From Stagonosporopsis chrysanthemi (taxonomy: Eukaryota; Ascomycota; Dothideomycetes; Pleosporales; Didymellaceae), in NCBI GenBank assembly GCA_022560025.1, contig JAFISE010000013.1, positions 1 through 64,000 of the forward strand: a stretch of 64,000 nucleotides of DNA, read 5' to 3'. Every line of letters begins with the position of its first letter. Positions within the stretch are counted from its first letter, which is position 1. The notes under the pieces are model-generated. The model did no database searches. It was not told the origin of the DNA and saw nothing but the letters and a program-made list of their open reading frames with translations. The translations under genes and the position numbers were made by a program. Below, one piece after another: positions 1 to 11,685 of the stretch.

Positions 1-13
1 CCCCCCCGCCCCC

Positions 14-62
<49 letters not shown>

Positions 63-63
63 T

Positions 64-101
<38 letters not shown>
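1..101. repeat. Poly-C homopolymer tract
   Basis: About 97 of 101 bases are C, with a G at 8 and Ts at 14, 63 and 64. The tract runs straight into CAG (101-103), which serves as the splice acceptor of the first gene, so it appears to be the 3' part of an intron and an extreme polypyrimidine tract. A real low-complexity intron and an error at a contig edge cannot be told apart here. Confidence 0.9.
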
Positions 102-103
102 AG

Positions 104-598
104 GCCGCAATAGACACCTTCCTCTACCTCCCCGCGGTGATCCTGCCCCTACTCGGCCGCTACAAAGGCTACCTCGCGCCCCTCGCCTGGGTCCTCTCCT
201 ACCTGTGGCTGACGGCCTTCATCTTCGCGGCTCAGGACTACGAGTACAACGGCGGCTGCGCGGTCAACTCGCCGCGGTTTGCAGGCCGCTGTGGGTTGAA
301 GAGGACGATCGAGGCGTTTGCGTTTGTGGCTTTGTGAGTCCCCACCCCCTCCCCCCCCCCGTCTTCACTGCCTGGAGAAACCAGAGGATTTTTTTTTGGC
401 TTGGCTTGTCCGCCTTTGCGACACAATTCTCACCGGTGCTGACGCAAACACAGCTTCACCAGCCTGGTCGGCACCCTGCTGGAAGCCCGGCTCTGGGATG
501 TTCAGCGCTTCAAGGGCGCGCATGCACCAAGCGTCGCCAAGGAGCACGGCGTCGGTGCTGTGCCTGTCGCGGGGGCCCCGGTGCAGCAGACTGTGTAG
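104..598 (+). CDS. MARVEL-type integral membrane protein, 3' part only
   Basis: This is the 3' portion of a gene whose start lies before the window. Two exons are visible, 104-333 and 454-598. The first ends at GTGAGT and the second follows a CACAG acceptor; the split codon restores a continuous frame through the junction. The protein has two hydrophobic helices (around VILPLLGRY and LAWVLSYLWLTAFIFAA), a loop with the motif YNGGCAVNSP and a further cysteine, then a last helix (EAFAFVAFFTSLVGTLLEA) and a short hydrophilic tail ending in QQTV. That pattern matches the C-terminal half of fungal four-helix MARVEL-domain proteins, which sit in plasma or vesicle membranes and have mostly unknown roles. 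The family call is inferred from helix spacing and the Gly/Cys loop. It could be another small tetraspan family. Confidence 0.7.
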
Positions 599-1076
599 GG
601 GTTTCTTTTTGCACGGGAGGCGGGTGGAGGGAGAAACGATGGGTGGCGAAGTGCGTGTTGGAGGGTGTGAGTGGTATGCGTGGGTGGGTGAGTCAGTGGG
701 AAGGGGGTTCGGTAGTTGTAATGTGTAGTAACGGATTGATTTCGTTGTACGATGGCAGTTTGTGAAATTCGTGATTCGTATTGCTTGATTGTCATCCGCT
801 CAAGTGAATTGTCATGTCTGATCCACGGTCTCCGCCAGGCTTGATGCACGAAGTTTATCAACTGATCCCATGTTTCTGCTGACAGGCACATCCGAGCTCA
901 GATTCGTCCATATCAGAGCGCGGACTGAGCAGTGCGGAGTGTTTTCACGATGTTGTCAGAACGGCGCCGATGTGACTGAGGGAAACAGACGACATCTTCT
1001 CAAACAAGATCGACTGCAAACTTCAGGCTGCATTACTGATATCACCCTATCATCATCACCGTGCACGCCCCCGCCG
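599..1076. other. Intergenic, convergent
   Basis: This is the space between the 3' ends of the MARVEL-type gene and the MFS transporter. It has no splice-consistent coding frame. Only short T-rich and GTGT-rich stretches near 600-720 stand out. Confidence 0.7.
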
Positions 1077-2704
1077 TCACAGACGGTACCTGAACCCAAA
1101 CGTCTCCCAGTCCGTAACATCATCTCCACCTTCAGCAGGCAATTCCGCCTCGACAACTCCAGCCGCCCGCTCCGTCTCATCCGCCGCCTTGCCCGCAAAC
1201 ACACCCGCCGACCCGGCATCGCCCTTGACGCCCTCCTCCCTCTCCCTCCTCAAATTCACCCACTGCAAATAGCACCTCAGCACGACCGCAAGCCCGATAA
1301 CCAAACAGTAGCAAACCAGGATAGCCCTGAACGCGGGATTATAATGCGGCGCATCGCCCGCACGGAAGAACTGCGGGCCCGCGATGTTACCGGCGCAGTA
1401 CGCGATGAACAGCAGCGCCGTCATTGTCATTTTCTTGGTGACGCCCTTGTAGTTTGCGGCGACGAGCGACATGAGAAGTGGGATGGCGCCGGGGCCCGTC
1501 GACAGCAGGAAGTAGCCCAGCAGCTGGACGCCCGACGAGGTGCGCGGGCGCGCGTAGATCAGCGAGCTGCCGACGACGGCGGGCAGCACGACGGCGATGA
1601 TCAGCAGGCAGTTGAGGCGGCGGAAGCGGCCCGCGAGGAAGCCGGTGCCTGCTATGGTTGCTGCGGCGATGATGGAGGCGGGGATGACGAGGAGGGTGGA
1701 CTGTAGGCTGGTGAAGCCGAAGCTTTTGATGACCAGGTTGCCGAAGTTCTGGGTTCCGCCGTTGGGGATCTGCGTGAGGAGGCTCATGCTGAAGATGATC
1801 CAGGTCTTTGGGTCGCGGAGGCATTCGAGGGCTTGGCTGAGCTTCCATCGCGTGTTGTCGGTGCTTCCGGTGCCCGCGAGAGCTACGCGTTGGGCTGCGA
1901 CTTCGCGCTCTTCGGCGGTGAGGAACTTGGCCGTTGATATGCTGTCTGGTAGGAAGAGAAGCATGGGGATGCCCCACACGAAGGTCAGCGAGCCGAGGAT
2001 AATGTACATCCAGATCCATGGCGCCAGCGAGTCCTCGATGTGTCCCACGCCGAATGCAAGGAAGGATGCAACGAGGCCGCCGACAGAGTTGCCGGCAAAC
2101 CATAAGCCTGTACGTGTGGGAATCTCGTCACGTGTGTACCTGTGAGATCCCGTTAGGATTTGATTTGATTCTCTTCTTAAAGTCTCTGCCAAATGTCGTG
2201 ACAACTTACCAAGTGCTCGTAATGAACAAGAATGCTGGAGTGATTGTAGCTTCTGCCACACCAAGGAAGAATCGCACTGTGACAAGACCGCCATAGTTGG
2301 TACAGGCCGCCGTGAGAGCTACAACAGCACCCCAGACAAACGTATTGGCAGCCAAATACTTCGCTACAGGGAGTCGTGTGATGAGGAAAGTAGTCGGGTA
2401 CTCCCAGAAGAAGTAGCCGAAGTAAAACACACTCGAAACCCATGAGTATTGCTGACCTTTCAGATGCTGTGGCGTGTTAGTTGTGGCTGGCATGGTGTGG
2501 GGAATCGCAGCGCACAGTGTCCTCTCGCAGACCAAACACCGAGGCTGAAGAGAGGATGGTCTTGTCCATGAAATTGAGGTTGTATGTGATAAACATGATC
2601 GGAATCAGTCGCCAGTCAATCTTGCGCAAAACGCGTTTCGCAATATCATCGTTGTGCTGCTCAGCCTCGTGGGCAGCTTCCTGTTCGGCAAGGGAACTCG
2701 ACAT
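1077..2704 (-). CDS. MFS transporter, ACS family (allantoate permease/Dal5-like)
   Basis: The protein is a predicted plasma-membrane anion:cation symporter of the major facilitator superfamily; relatives move allantoate, ureidosuccinate, nicotinate or other organic anions. There are three exons: 2704-2516, 2466-2210 and 2139-1077. They have GTGCGC and GTAAGT donors and CACAG acceptors, and give 502 aa with about 12 hydrophobic helices. Family marks are the N-terminal KIDWRLIPIMFITYNLNFMDK helix, YTRDEIPTRTGLWFAGNSVGG after helix 4, and the late DAPHYNPAFRA loop. The protein ends in GFRYRL, close to the GFRYTL end of the other ACS transporter in this window. Start choice: ATG at 2704, directly before an acidic cytosolic leader. 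The exact substrate cannot be read from sequence. A GATA-type site lies about 125 bp upstream, which fits nitrogen control but does not prove it. Confidence 0.85.
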
Positions 2705-2826
2705 GGTGCAATCGATTGTGCTTTCCCACTCAATCGGGCGAATTCGTCTTGCAGACTTACAACATATCGTGGGTGCATCGTTTTTAAAGCGTGCAAGCTG
2801 GCGTGGCCAAGCACACGCGAGTAAGT

Positions 2827-2832
2827 CTTATC
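2827..2832 (-). promoter_or_regulatory. GATA-factor-type site (CTTATC on the top strand)
   Basis: On the minus strand this reads CGATAAG, which matches the HGATAR core bound by AreA/Nit-2-type nitrogen regulators. It lies about 125 bp upstream of the ACS transporter start. A single short match can occur by chance. Confidence 0.3.
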
Positions 2833-2960
2833 GGTGCTTAACATGGGTAGTTGTCGTGCGTCAACGATATCGGAGATAGTGCAACCACAGGATGCAAGGA
2901 GTGGGGTAAAGTGCCAACTGTCTTACTGTATTCAGACAGGTAGCGGGGTGGTGCAGAGCC

Positions 2961-5013
2961 TCACCAAACCACCTGCCATTCGATGTTGGAGAAGCCAACA
3001 ATCTGCGAGAAAGCCTCGTTTCTATTCTGCACCTGTTTGAGCGTGTACTCGTTTCCGTCCTTGCTGCAAAACTTCAGGTCTTGTCCTGAATCCCGCTGCA
3101 GCTTGTCGGGCACACTCTTCTGCACAATGCGATCCTCCTTCTCGAATTCCTGCAGTTGCTCGTATCGGAGAGACCACATGACGTGGAATCCCATGTTTGA
3201 AACGAACCTCACTTCTCCAGCACTTACGATCAGTCGGCCAGTGGTCTTGTCGTGGTGCGCAGTATAGCTGTTATAGTCGTGGGCAGGGTCGAATGTAGGA
3301 GAGAGCTGTGTTAGGACAGATGCCACGGGCTTAGATGTTTCGGCGAGGCGAACGCCTTCAGCCTGTACGTATTTGATTGCCCATTCCGCTGTGGCGTGTC
3401 AGCATGCTAATCGGGCCAGGCGACATTGAACGTACCGTGTGTGGGAATGTTCCACAGCAAACGCTTGGTAGGCGACACGAGAAGCCTGTACTCGGGGAAA
3501 TTGACGGCGATGGGATAGAGCGCAAAGTATGTAAGGCCCATGGCGAAGGTTGTGCTCTTTACCAACAGCCACACAGGGACCAAGGCTGTGACGAGCGTAG
3601 CCGCGCCGAGAAAGATCGTGATGCGCATTGTTCGATGGGGAACACGCCATTCGTAGAAACTTGGCTCCAGTCAGCTCGTCATACAATGAGGAGGGTACGC
3701 GCGACCTACGTGCGCATGCTCTCGAAGAAGTTGGCCAAGTCAGCAAGCTGAAGCATAGCCCACGGACCCAATCCTTCCAAGAGGTCATCAGACCACTTCT
3801 CGTCGCCTTCTTTCACAATCAGTTCAGTCAGCGACAACGCTGTCGTGCGTTGATCCTCGCGGTGTTTGATGTCTTCGCGCAGATCCTCTATGGTGTTGCC
3901 GTGAGCGCGGCGCTCAACCACCAGGTAGATGAAGAATGCTAGCTGTTGTTTATGAGCATCGAATTTTCAAATGTCAAAGTCGGTGACTTACACATCCAGG
4001 TAGAAGCATATTGAAGTACCAGAGGACAGAATATATTAACAGATACTTGGCTGTCGAAGAAGGGTTTTCCCAGCGGTAGATCCTTCTAGAGGTCATGATG
4101 AACTCCTGTAGTGGCGAGGACGCGATCAAGAGGCGCTCGATGTTCGGCATGATGGTGTGCTTTGACGGTTCAGGTACATCAGAACCTTGGCCAATGTACT
4201 GCCCACCATACTGATGCGCGTAATAGAACAGCAACTATAGCTTGTTAGACAATCTTAAACAGAGGTATCCAGGGGTTTTGTCCATACGTGTTCTCCGTAT
4301 GCTTTCCAATTGATGATAATTCCTTCCTGTGGATTGTATGTTTCGAATTCCAACCTCGACTTCAGCCTGATTTCATCACGCGGCAAGGGTCGGAGTTTTG
4401 TCACATGGCGATCAAGCGTCCAGCGCGCAAACGTGGCTTGACGCTCTGTCATCAGCTTCGAAAGGTCCTGGATCGCAAGTAATCGCTGCGTATCCGTCTG
4501 TGCGTCCTCGACTTTCTCTGAAGCGCGGAGCAGATCGACTTCTTCGCCATGGGGGACCTCTTTCGCCTGGATTTGTCCCGCGACTTGCTGGTTCCCGTGA
4601 TTCTCTACTTTTGCTTTGACCGTGTCGATGGGGTTATGAACGAAGTCCTTGAAACCGGGACGGTCGGGCTCTGGTGGTTGGGTGATGTAGCGTGAATCCG
4701 ACCCGTCATTCGCCCCTGCGAGGGCAGTCGCGGTCAGGTCGAAATCGTCGGACGCTCTTCCAATATGGAGCTTCTTCCTGATCTTTATCCCGGCTTTGTG
4801 CTTCTTCGCCTTGATGGACTCGACGACATTGTGAGAGGACGAATGCGGGCTGTCAGGTTCGGCGTCGGAGTCTGTTATTTGCTTCTCTGGAGCGTGCGAT
4901 TCTGGTAGCTCGATTTGTTTAGACTTCGTGATCTTGGCTCGATCAAGTCCAATGTCGAGTGGATCAGTCTGTGCAGGCATCTGCTGATGCTGTAAGTGTG
5001 GTTGTTGTTCCAT
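2961..5013 (-). CDS. DUF3292-like membrane protein with C-terminal GRAM-like region
   Basis: Five exons (5013-4288, 4234-3992, 3942-3710, 3659-3436, 3388-2961) join in frame to 617 aa. The first 240 residues are hydrophilic and hold a basic patch (ESIKAKKHKAGIKIRKKLHI) and a conserved acidic/aromatic block ending near WKAYGEH. Hydrophobic segments follow at about 303-335 and 411-455. The last 110 residues (TTGRLIVSAGEVRFVSN... GFHVMWSLRYEQL) look like a GRAM/PH-like lipid-binding fold. This is the layout of the filamentous-fungal family known as DUF3292. No reaction is known, and a role at membrane contact sites or in lipid sensing would be a guess. Start choice: the ATG at 5013 is the first ATG of the open frame; the frame extends only a few codons further upstream, without another ATG. 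Confidence 0.75.
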
Positions 5014-5753
5014 AGCGACTGAGCCGCGGAGCAAGCTGTATTTGGCTTGCGTTCTAGGTTAACTAGATTGGTGCGTTCACTTCAAACACAAGGAGGTGAG
5101 AAATCTTAATAGTGTGTGCTCGCCACGAAGCTGTGTTATTCATGTTCTACAATTCGTGCGGGTGGGCCGTTCCGCGGATGTCGTTGCCGCGTCATCGGTC
5201 GTCACAGCGTAAACATTACAAGGCCCATAGGCACGACAAACGCAACAGGCTCCAGAGAAGGGTCCAGGTCACAAGGCTTGTTTCTGCATACAAGACAGAT
5301 GATGTGCTGGCTGCAAACGCGTCGCTTGGATTTCATACGCCACCGGTCGTGCCAATGACGGCACGATTACCGGCACTCGAAGCCGACCACCAAATATTTT
5401 CGAGATTCGATCGCAATGACTTTTGCATCGTTCAATGTCGTCTCGAGTCTCTGAACTGTGCACCATTTGGAGTAGTAAGGAGAATACTATTATGTCCTCA
5501 TATATGCCGATAGCCGCGACCAAGGAACCAGCCACCTGGGCATTGAGCGTTCGTCGCACAGCAGATCACGGCCGTATCTCCACTGGCTCAGGATTGTGAA
5601 CAACCTAGCATCAGCACGAAATCAGTCTTGGATATGATTGTTTTCTTTCTGGGTTCTCGAAGGGAGAAGTGGAGCTCTTTATCCTTGTTGCATAGATTGG
5701 ATTGCTTCATCTCAAAGTATCGTATGCTTATTAGATCCTGTGCGGTAAGCGGC
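5014..5753. other. Intergenic, upstream of the DUF3292-like gene
   Basis: Both neighbours lie on the minus strand, so this holds the promoter of the DUF3292-like gene and the 3' flank of the permease. A minus-strand frame at 5269-5559 begins with GTG and lacks splice partners. I see no supported gene. Confidence 0.6.
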
Positions 5754-7650
5754 TCAATCCCACAGGAAAGTCACCGCCCTCTTCCACCCCGTAGACTTAG
5801 GCTCCGCGGGCTCAGGATGCAGCGCGACCTGCTCCAGCGCCGCTCGAATCGGCACCTCAGCCAGATCCACAAATTTGGTTCCTTTAATGAACTTCCACAG
5901 CAAGAACGCTGCGATGACGAGCGGAATATCCAGATACGAAGACACGAAACTGCTGGTCGACCATCCGCCCTTGGTGAATACCTGGAAGCCTCCTGTGAGA
6001 AGGATGGTCAGACACATGAACAGCGCAACTGGCGAGGAGTACGGGGTCCAGCTGTTGTAGAAGGGTAGCTCGGTGCGCGAGATACCTTGCTTTTTCATTG
6101 CTTGCGTGAGGCGAATGTGATTGAATAGAATTGAGGACCAGGAGACGAGGACACCAGCCGCGGTCAGATCTACTAGCCACCAGAAGACAGTCATTGCGTT
6201 GCTCGAGAGCGCCATGAAGGCGAGAAACATGAAGCAAGTGTTGAAGCAGACGCAGACGTATGGTACGCCCCAGGCCGAGGTGCGGAGGAAGATCTTCGGT
6301 GCTTGTCCTTTGATTGCAAGACCGTAGAGGACACGAGTGCCGGAGAGGAGGGCTTGGTTGGACGATGACCAAGCGGAGGTGATTACGACAGCGTTGACGA
6401 CCGAGGGGATGGCTTTGATGCCAGCGGCTGAGGCGACGATGACGAATGGACTTTGTGTCGCATCGCCAGACTGGTCGTTCAGGCGAGGGTCGTCAGAAGC
6501 AACGATCATACCAACGATGAGGACTATAAAACGTCAATATAGACCATTCGACGTGAGTAGCGATCAACGTACCAGCCAAAATGTAGAAGATCAGAACACG
6601 AGCGAAGACCTTTTTACACGCCTTTGGGATGTTGCGGCGTGGATTCTGCGTCTCGGCAGCAGCCATAGCCAGACTCTCCACACCCGCAAAGCTGAAGACA
6701 GCATTCGTCATGACAGCCCAATAGCCCAGGAACTGGCCCCAAGGTCCTGAAGCAACATACTCCACAAACGGACCGGGCTGTTTCCAGTACCGGAAGCCAA
6801 TGCGCTCCTGTCCGGGAATACCTCCAAGATCGATGACCAGACCGAAGATGATCAGAAAGATAACGAGCAGGATCTTCAGGCACGCGAAGAAAAACTCAAT
6901 CTCTCCGTAGATTCCGACAAACGAGATGCCCACGACAAAGGTAATGGTGATGAATATGCAAATCCACACTGCAGGATTCAGGTCCGTCCAGTACTGGAAC
7001 AGCACGCAGATGGCCGAGATCTCCGCAGGCACGGAGAGCAGATTGCCATACACAATGTTCAGCCCAATCGCGAAGCCAAACGCAGGATCAACGAGAAACT
7101 CGGCGTGTCGCACAAAGGAACCAGTCACTGGCAGCAGCGCAGCAACTTCTCCCAGCGCAAACTGCACCGCGCACACGATACAGCCGACTGTCGCGTAGCC
7201 GAGGAGTGCACCAAGGGGTCCACCGGTTTGGATTGAGCCGCCGAGTCCAAGGAAGAGTCCTGTTCCAATGGCGCCGGCAATGGCAATCATCTGGATGTGG
7301 CGCTGGCGCAGTCCTCGGGCGAGGTTGTTGTTCTCGAGCTGCGTGACGAAGTCGCCCTCGTGGTCCTGGTGTCGGCTCCAGGAGGCCTCGAGGTCGGCGC
7401 CATGGGAGACATGGGCGTTGACGCCGTAGTCAAGGTCTGTTTTGCTCATGTTGCCGTTAGTAGCGAGGCTCCTCTTGGTATCCACGTGAGAATTGGTCGG
7501 TCCGCTGGTCGTGCTCGAAGTCGTCGGCGCAGAAAACGTGTCGTACTGGGCGCTTGTCGCAATTGCATCAATCAGAGGCGCATCAACATCATCATCATCT
7601 CCATTGCCAGCGTGAAAATATGGTCGTGTTCGACCAGCTCCAACGGGCAT
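5754..7650 (-). CDS. Amino-acid permease, YAT family (Dip5-like, acidic amino acids)
   Basis: This is a predicted plasma-membrane proton/amino-acid symporter. Two exons, 7650-6573 and 6523-5754, join at a GTACGT donor and a TATAG acceptor to give 615 aa. The first 110 residues are a hydrophilic cytosolic tail. Helix 1 carries the family signature (GLRQRHIQMIAIAGAIGTGLFLG), and the motifs GYATVGCIV, GEVAALLPVTGSFVRHAE and FAGVESLAMAAAETQNPRR follow, giving about 12 helices overall. The loop GFRYWKQPGPF resembles the Dip5 dicarboxylic amino-acid permease subgroup, so glutamate/aspartate uptake is the best guess. The open frame continues upstream only with a GTG, so the ATG at 7650 is used. A second ATG at the MSKTDLDYG segment would remove 67 residues of the tail. 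The tail is lysine-poor but would be the usual site of ubiquitin-controlled endocytosis in this family. Confidence 0.88.
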
Positions 7651-8587
7651 GCTCCAGAATTTGAACAACCGCACCGCCGATTGCGAGAAGGGCCGAGATA
7701 TGGCGTGCTTCGTGTTACCACGCGTCGTGCGGCGAGACCCCGCGAGCGGCGTCTACGGGGGCAGCGGGCGTGAGGCTCAAAAACTCGGGCTGCGCCAGAA
7801 GAAGCTTCGTTGCCGTGCTTGTGGGTGTCAAGCTTCGGAAAGACATTTCTGTTGGGTGGGCGGAGGATGGAAAAGCGCCGAGGATGCGCCAATCTAGTTT
7901 TTTGATTGCGTGATAACGATCTGTGAAGCCAATTGACAACCGGAGTGAGATGTTCATAAGATGCTCAATGCGCTCGTGATATCGTCGCCAAAGTGAGGAA
8001 TTCGGAGGCAGCATCATTCGAGCTTACTATGGCAACCAATGCCAAAGTCGTGACACAGCATTTCACACCGCAGTACAGAGGGGTGCAAGCACTTGAGCGA
8101 TCCGTTTGCACGCTATAGGCGGGAGGTATTTAGATGTGTCTAGATTGTCTTTCTCGATACTAGGCGGTGATACAGCCTTGACTCGTCTCAATAAGCTACA
8201 AGACGGATCGATCTACTGTGAACAGCTTACATTCGCCATTCCAGCAACACAGTGTATAGCAGAACCAAAAACGCACCTCGAGAAAGAGCATAGAACAAAC
8301 AAGATCCAGGTTGATAAGCAATTAGTTCATACATATGAAACTACCGTACGGTATAGGGGTATATCTACGACTCATCCAGCACCCGTCGTGCCCATGCAGG
8401 CTCTCTATTCAATTCATCTGCCGCGCGCACATTGTTGCTCTATCCAACAAAACAAGGGAAACATAACGATGGGAGTCTTCTATATCGAGACGATAAGGAA
8501 AGTATTAAGAGATAGCAAAAAGTGGTAATAAACGAGATGACCAGAAAAATAGGTAAACGAATGGTATGCACACTGTCGCCACACTAC
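7651..8587. other. Intergenic, promoter side of the amino-acid permease
   Basis: This is 937 bp between two minus-strand genes. Open frames here are short, overlap on both strands and lack an ATG with conserved-looking sequence. The part from 8040 to 8560 is richer in A+T than its neighbours and probably contains the 3' end signals of the coiled-coil gene. Confidence 0.6.
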
Positions 8588-10989
8588 TCATACTTCATTT
8601 GTGACGCGCGGTGGACTGCAATCGTTCAGTGCCTCTCCAAGCGCCTCGGCATCGTAGTCCACAACCACAACCTTCGTTGGCGTCTCAGGAATGTCGTCGA
8701 AGAAACCCCAGATCGGACCATTCTGGTTTATACCACTTGGTCTGAACTTTGGTTTTGTTGCGACCTTCTTCTTCACAGCCGTGAGCTCAGGCGTCGTCGT
8801 GGCTTTTGCTGTGTCTTGCGAGGACTCCGTCTGGCGCGAGTCTGAAGAGGCCGGCCGTACTGAAGGTGATGCAGCGGGCGATATCGATGTTTGGGTGGGT
8901 GTTGCACCCCATTTACCGAAGAACCAGCCCCCAGAGCTTTTACCTGCTGACGGGTCTCGGGGGCTGCGCTTCTGATTTGCGATAGCCGAGTACAGGAACG
9001 AGCGAGTGTCGGTGCCATCTGCTCTGCCTTGCGAGAGGCTACCATGAGCCGTGGCCGTCCAAGGCGTGAGCTCAGGGTCTACGGATCCAGCGCCCTTGAG
9101 CGTGGAGAAGCGCGATCGATTTGACATTAGGAGCTGTGCGGGGCGGGACTGTAGGGTATGTATGTCCATTCCGGAAATTGATATGAGCGATTCGTGAGAT
9201 GCGTGGCGGCGTAACGCAGGTCTTGTATGCGTGATAGGCGATAAAACATCGTTGTCGGTTTCAGGTTCATCCGATGAAGTTACTAGAGCATCTTGGGAGA
9301 AAACTGAAAGATCCTCATTCTCTTCTGGTATTGCGGCTTGAGGTTCAGGATAAATTGAGAGAGAAGGAGAAAGGGAGAAAGGGTCATTCGTGTATGAGCC
9401 AGCCGGGCTGTTGACCGTAGAGATAACGGCATGAGCAGCACTTTTAGTGGTCATGGCGATCGGACTACTAGTACTGCGGACCGATGACAGCACCACTGGG
9501 GGTCTCAGACTACGTGATCTGCTTCTGCAATGCTGACGAGGTGCTGCCTCCGGATCAAAAGAGAAATCGTTGGACTTTGTCGGACCAAACATGGGCGACT
9601 GCAGGTCAATCGAATCAGGGGGGCTGGTAGGTCTTGACGAGTCGTAGTTTGCATCGCTGAAGACACGGTCGTACATGGAACCGCGATGTGAGTCTGATAC
9701 CGGAGAACTCGGTAGGGAGCCAGGGCCAAGTGTTGTGGCTTGGGACCAGCGGTTGGTGTTGGGTACAGTAACAGATGTTTGAGAGAGGATGGTGGCAGTC
9801 GAGTTTCGTTTAAGAGATGGAGCAGGATCAAAGTGACTAGAGGTAAGACTGAAGCGCTTCTTCTTGCTCTGTCGGCGCTGAGCTGTCATCTTCGGCACGC
9901 TCTTGCTTGGCTTCGATCCATGGTAGTGATGGTGAATGTGCAACTCTTGGCCACCGACTGGCTCTACCATGTCAGTTTCCAAGTCCAACTCCTTGTCTAA
10001 TGTCGTTCTAGGAATCTCTTGGATGGGCGATGTCGAGACGGGCTGGTGAAGCCGCAGCTGGTCGCGCAGGCGCTCGACTTCCTCGTTGGAATTTACCAGC
10101 ATCTCCCTAAGCTCCAGTATGCCATGTTGTAGGTTCGCGTTATCGTGCAATATGTCCTTGACGAAGTGAGAGACAACAGTACTATTGCCTCTCTCCTGTC
10201 CAGCCTTCGCCTTGAGTCGCGCAGCTGATGAGTTTAGTTCGCCCTCGACAGCCATCCTCCGCTCCATTCGTGCCACGACTTCGACATGCCGTTCCTTCTC
10301 TTCACGAGCCTCCCTCTCGATGCGGTCGATCTGGTCCTGCAAGTCGCCAAGCGTTCGTTCGGCCTTTTGCCAGCGTTGAATGGCCGTGCGCTCGTCGATC
10401 GTCTTGTTATCGAAATTGTGTTGCAACCGCGACTGCTCCCTTTCCAGATCAAACAACTGGGCCTCCAGGAGCTGTGTTCGCGCTGCCAGAGAAGCTAGAC
10501 GCTGCATTTCCTCCTCGGTGGAGCGCAGCGTGTCTTGCAAAGCCAGGATCTGGGCGTCCGAGCCGCAGATGGACTCGTTCAGCTGCTCCAGCTGGTTGAG
10601 AAGGTTGCGGTTCTCCTTGATGGTCTGCGCGTTCTTGGCTTCGAGCTCCAGCTTCTCGTTCTCCAGGCGCTGGACCGTGGCCAGCATCTGGCGGCGCTCG
10701 CGTTCCGAGTCGGCAACGTAGGCTTCATGGCGGACGAGCAGAGCCTGCAGGGCAAAGGTCAGCGGCATGGCGCGGAGATGAGGATAGCCGCTCAGCGGAG
10801 CAGCAGCCAGGCGGGGACAGCAAGGCGGCGAGCATGCGATGGTGGACATACTTGACCAAGCTGCGCTGCTTTGGAGACGTCCCGTTCGAGACCCTCGAGC
10901 AGGCGGCCGTTATGGGCCAGAAAGACACATTCGCTGCTGCCACAGCAACAGCGCGGCCCAGGAATGCAGTCCGCGCTGCTGGTCGACAT
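8588..10989 (-). CDS. Conserved fungal coiled-coil protein
   Basis: Two exons, 10989-10852 and 10744-8588, join through a 107-nt intron (GTATGT donor, CTGCAG acceptor) into 764 aa. The short first exon encodes a Cys-rich start (CIPGPRCCCGSSEC) and the beginning of the first helix (LLEGLERDVSKAAQLGQ), which continues smoothly into ALLVRHEAYVADSERERRQM in exon 2. Residues about 30-300 are a nearly unbroken heptad-rich coiled coil. A histidine-rich motif (ELHIHHHYHGSK) follows at about residue 335, and the rest is Ser/Pro-rich and probably disordered, with a conserved-looking end (WGFFDDIPETPTKVVVVDYD). Without the first exon the coding region would start inside the intron, so the two-exon model is preferred. 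The architecture suggests a scaffold, perhaps at the cytoskeleton, septum or spindle pole, but I do not recognise a named family. Confidence 0.75.
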
Positions 10990-11685
10990 GCGTGCTGTTG
11001 TGCTACCGCGGGGCTGCCAGGATGGGCAGCAGTAATAAGGCTTGGGCGCTTATAATAGATGTCGGATGTGGTGCAGCGGGGTGGGCGGTGGTGGGCATAG
11101 TACTCGAGGTGGTATCGACAGGGCAAGAACAGAGCAGCGCACAAAACAGGTGGTAGGTGTGTTGAGTGTTGAGCGCTGCGTGCCCCCGAGGCGCGTGGAG
11201 TTTGCGTTCCTGAGCGACGCTGCAGAAGGGTGGGTCATCAACAAACGGAGAGTGGATACAATAAGCCCTGCCGCGATGATCCCTGCCCGTTGTTTCCCCG
11301 CGCCACGATCCAGCAAACGCTGGCAGGCTCCAAACACTTGTCTCGACACCAGCAGCCATCACTTGACCAGTGGCCTTGCGCTGCTGCCACGCCCAACCAT
11401 GTGGCCGCACGTCTTTGCCTCGTCGCGCAGCAGACGTCACCAGCGCACATGAGCAGGCCTCGCCCACTGTCGAGGCTAGTGGGAAATTGCGTCCATTTCG
11501 CCATTTTCATCCGGAAAGGGACGATGAAGCTTGGCTGCTGACTGCAACAACAACAACACCGACTAATAGGCAGTAAAGTGCGAGTTTGCCGTAGTATAGA
11601 AGCGTGAGGTGAGTGTTGCTGGGTAGGTCTCTCATTCAGACATCTTATTCTTTCCGCTTCATCACCGAGTCCTTGCACGTTACGA
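10990..11685. other. Divergent promoter region
   Basis: About 0.7 kb separates the divergent starts of the coiled-coil gene and the small mitochondrial protein gene. Several long frames cross it on both strands, but all lack splice-compatible continuation and overlap one another. I see no gene. Confidence 0.6.

Noticed and set aside
870..1706. Plus-strand 278-codon frame opposite the first ACS transporter
   Set aside because: It is antisense to well-supported transporter exon 3; its sequence is Arg/Glu-rich, without motifs, and is explained by the codon structure of the real gene.
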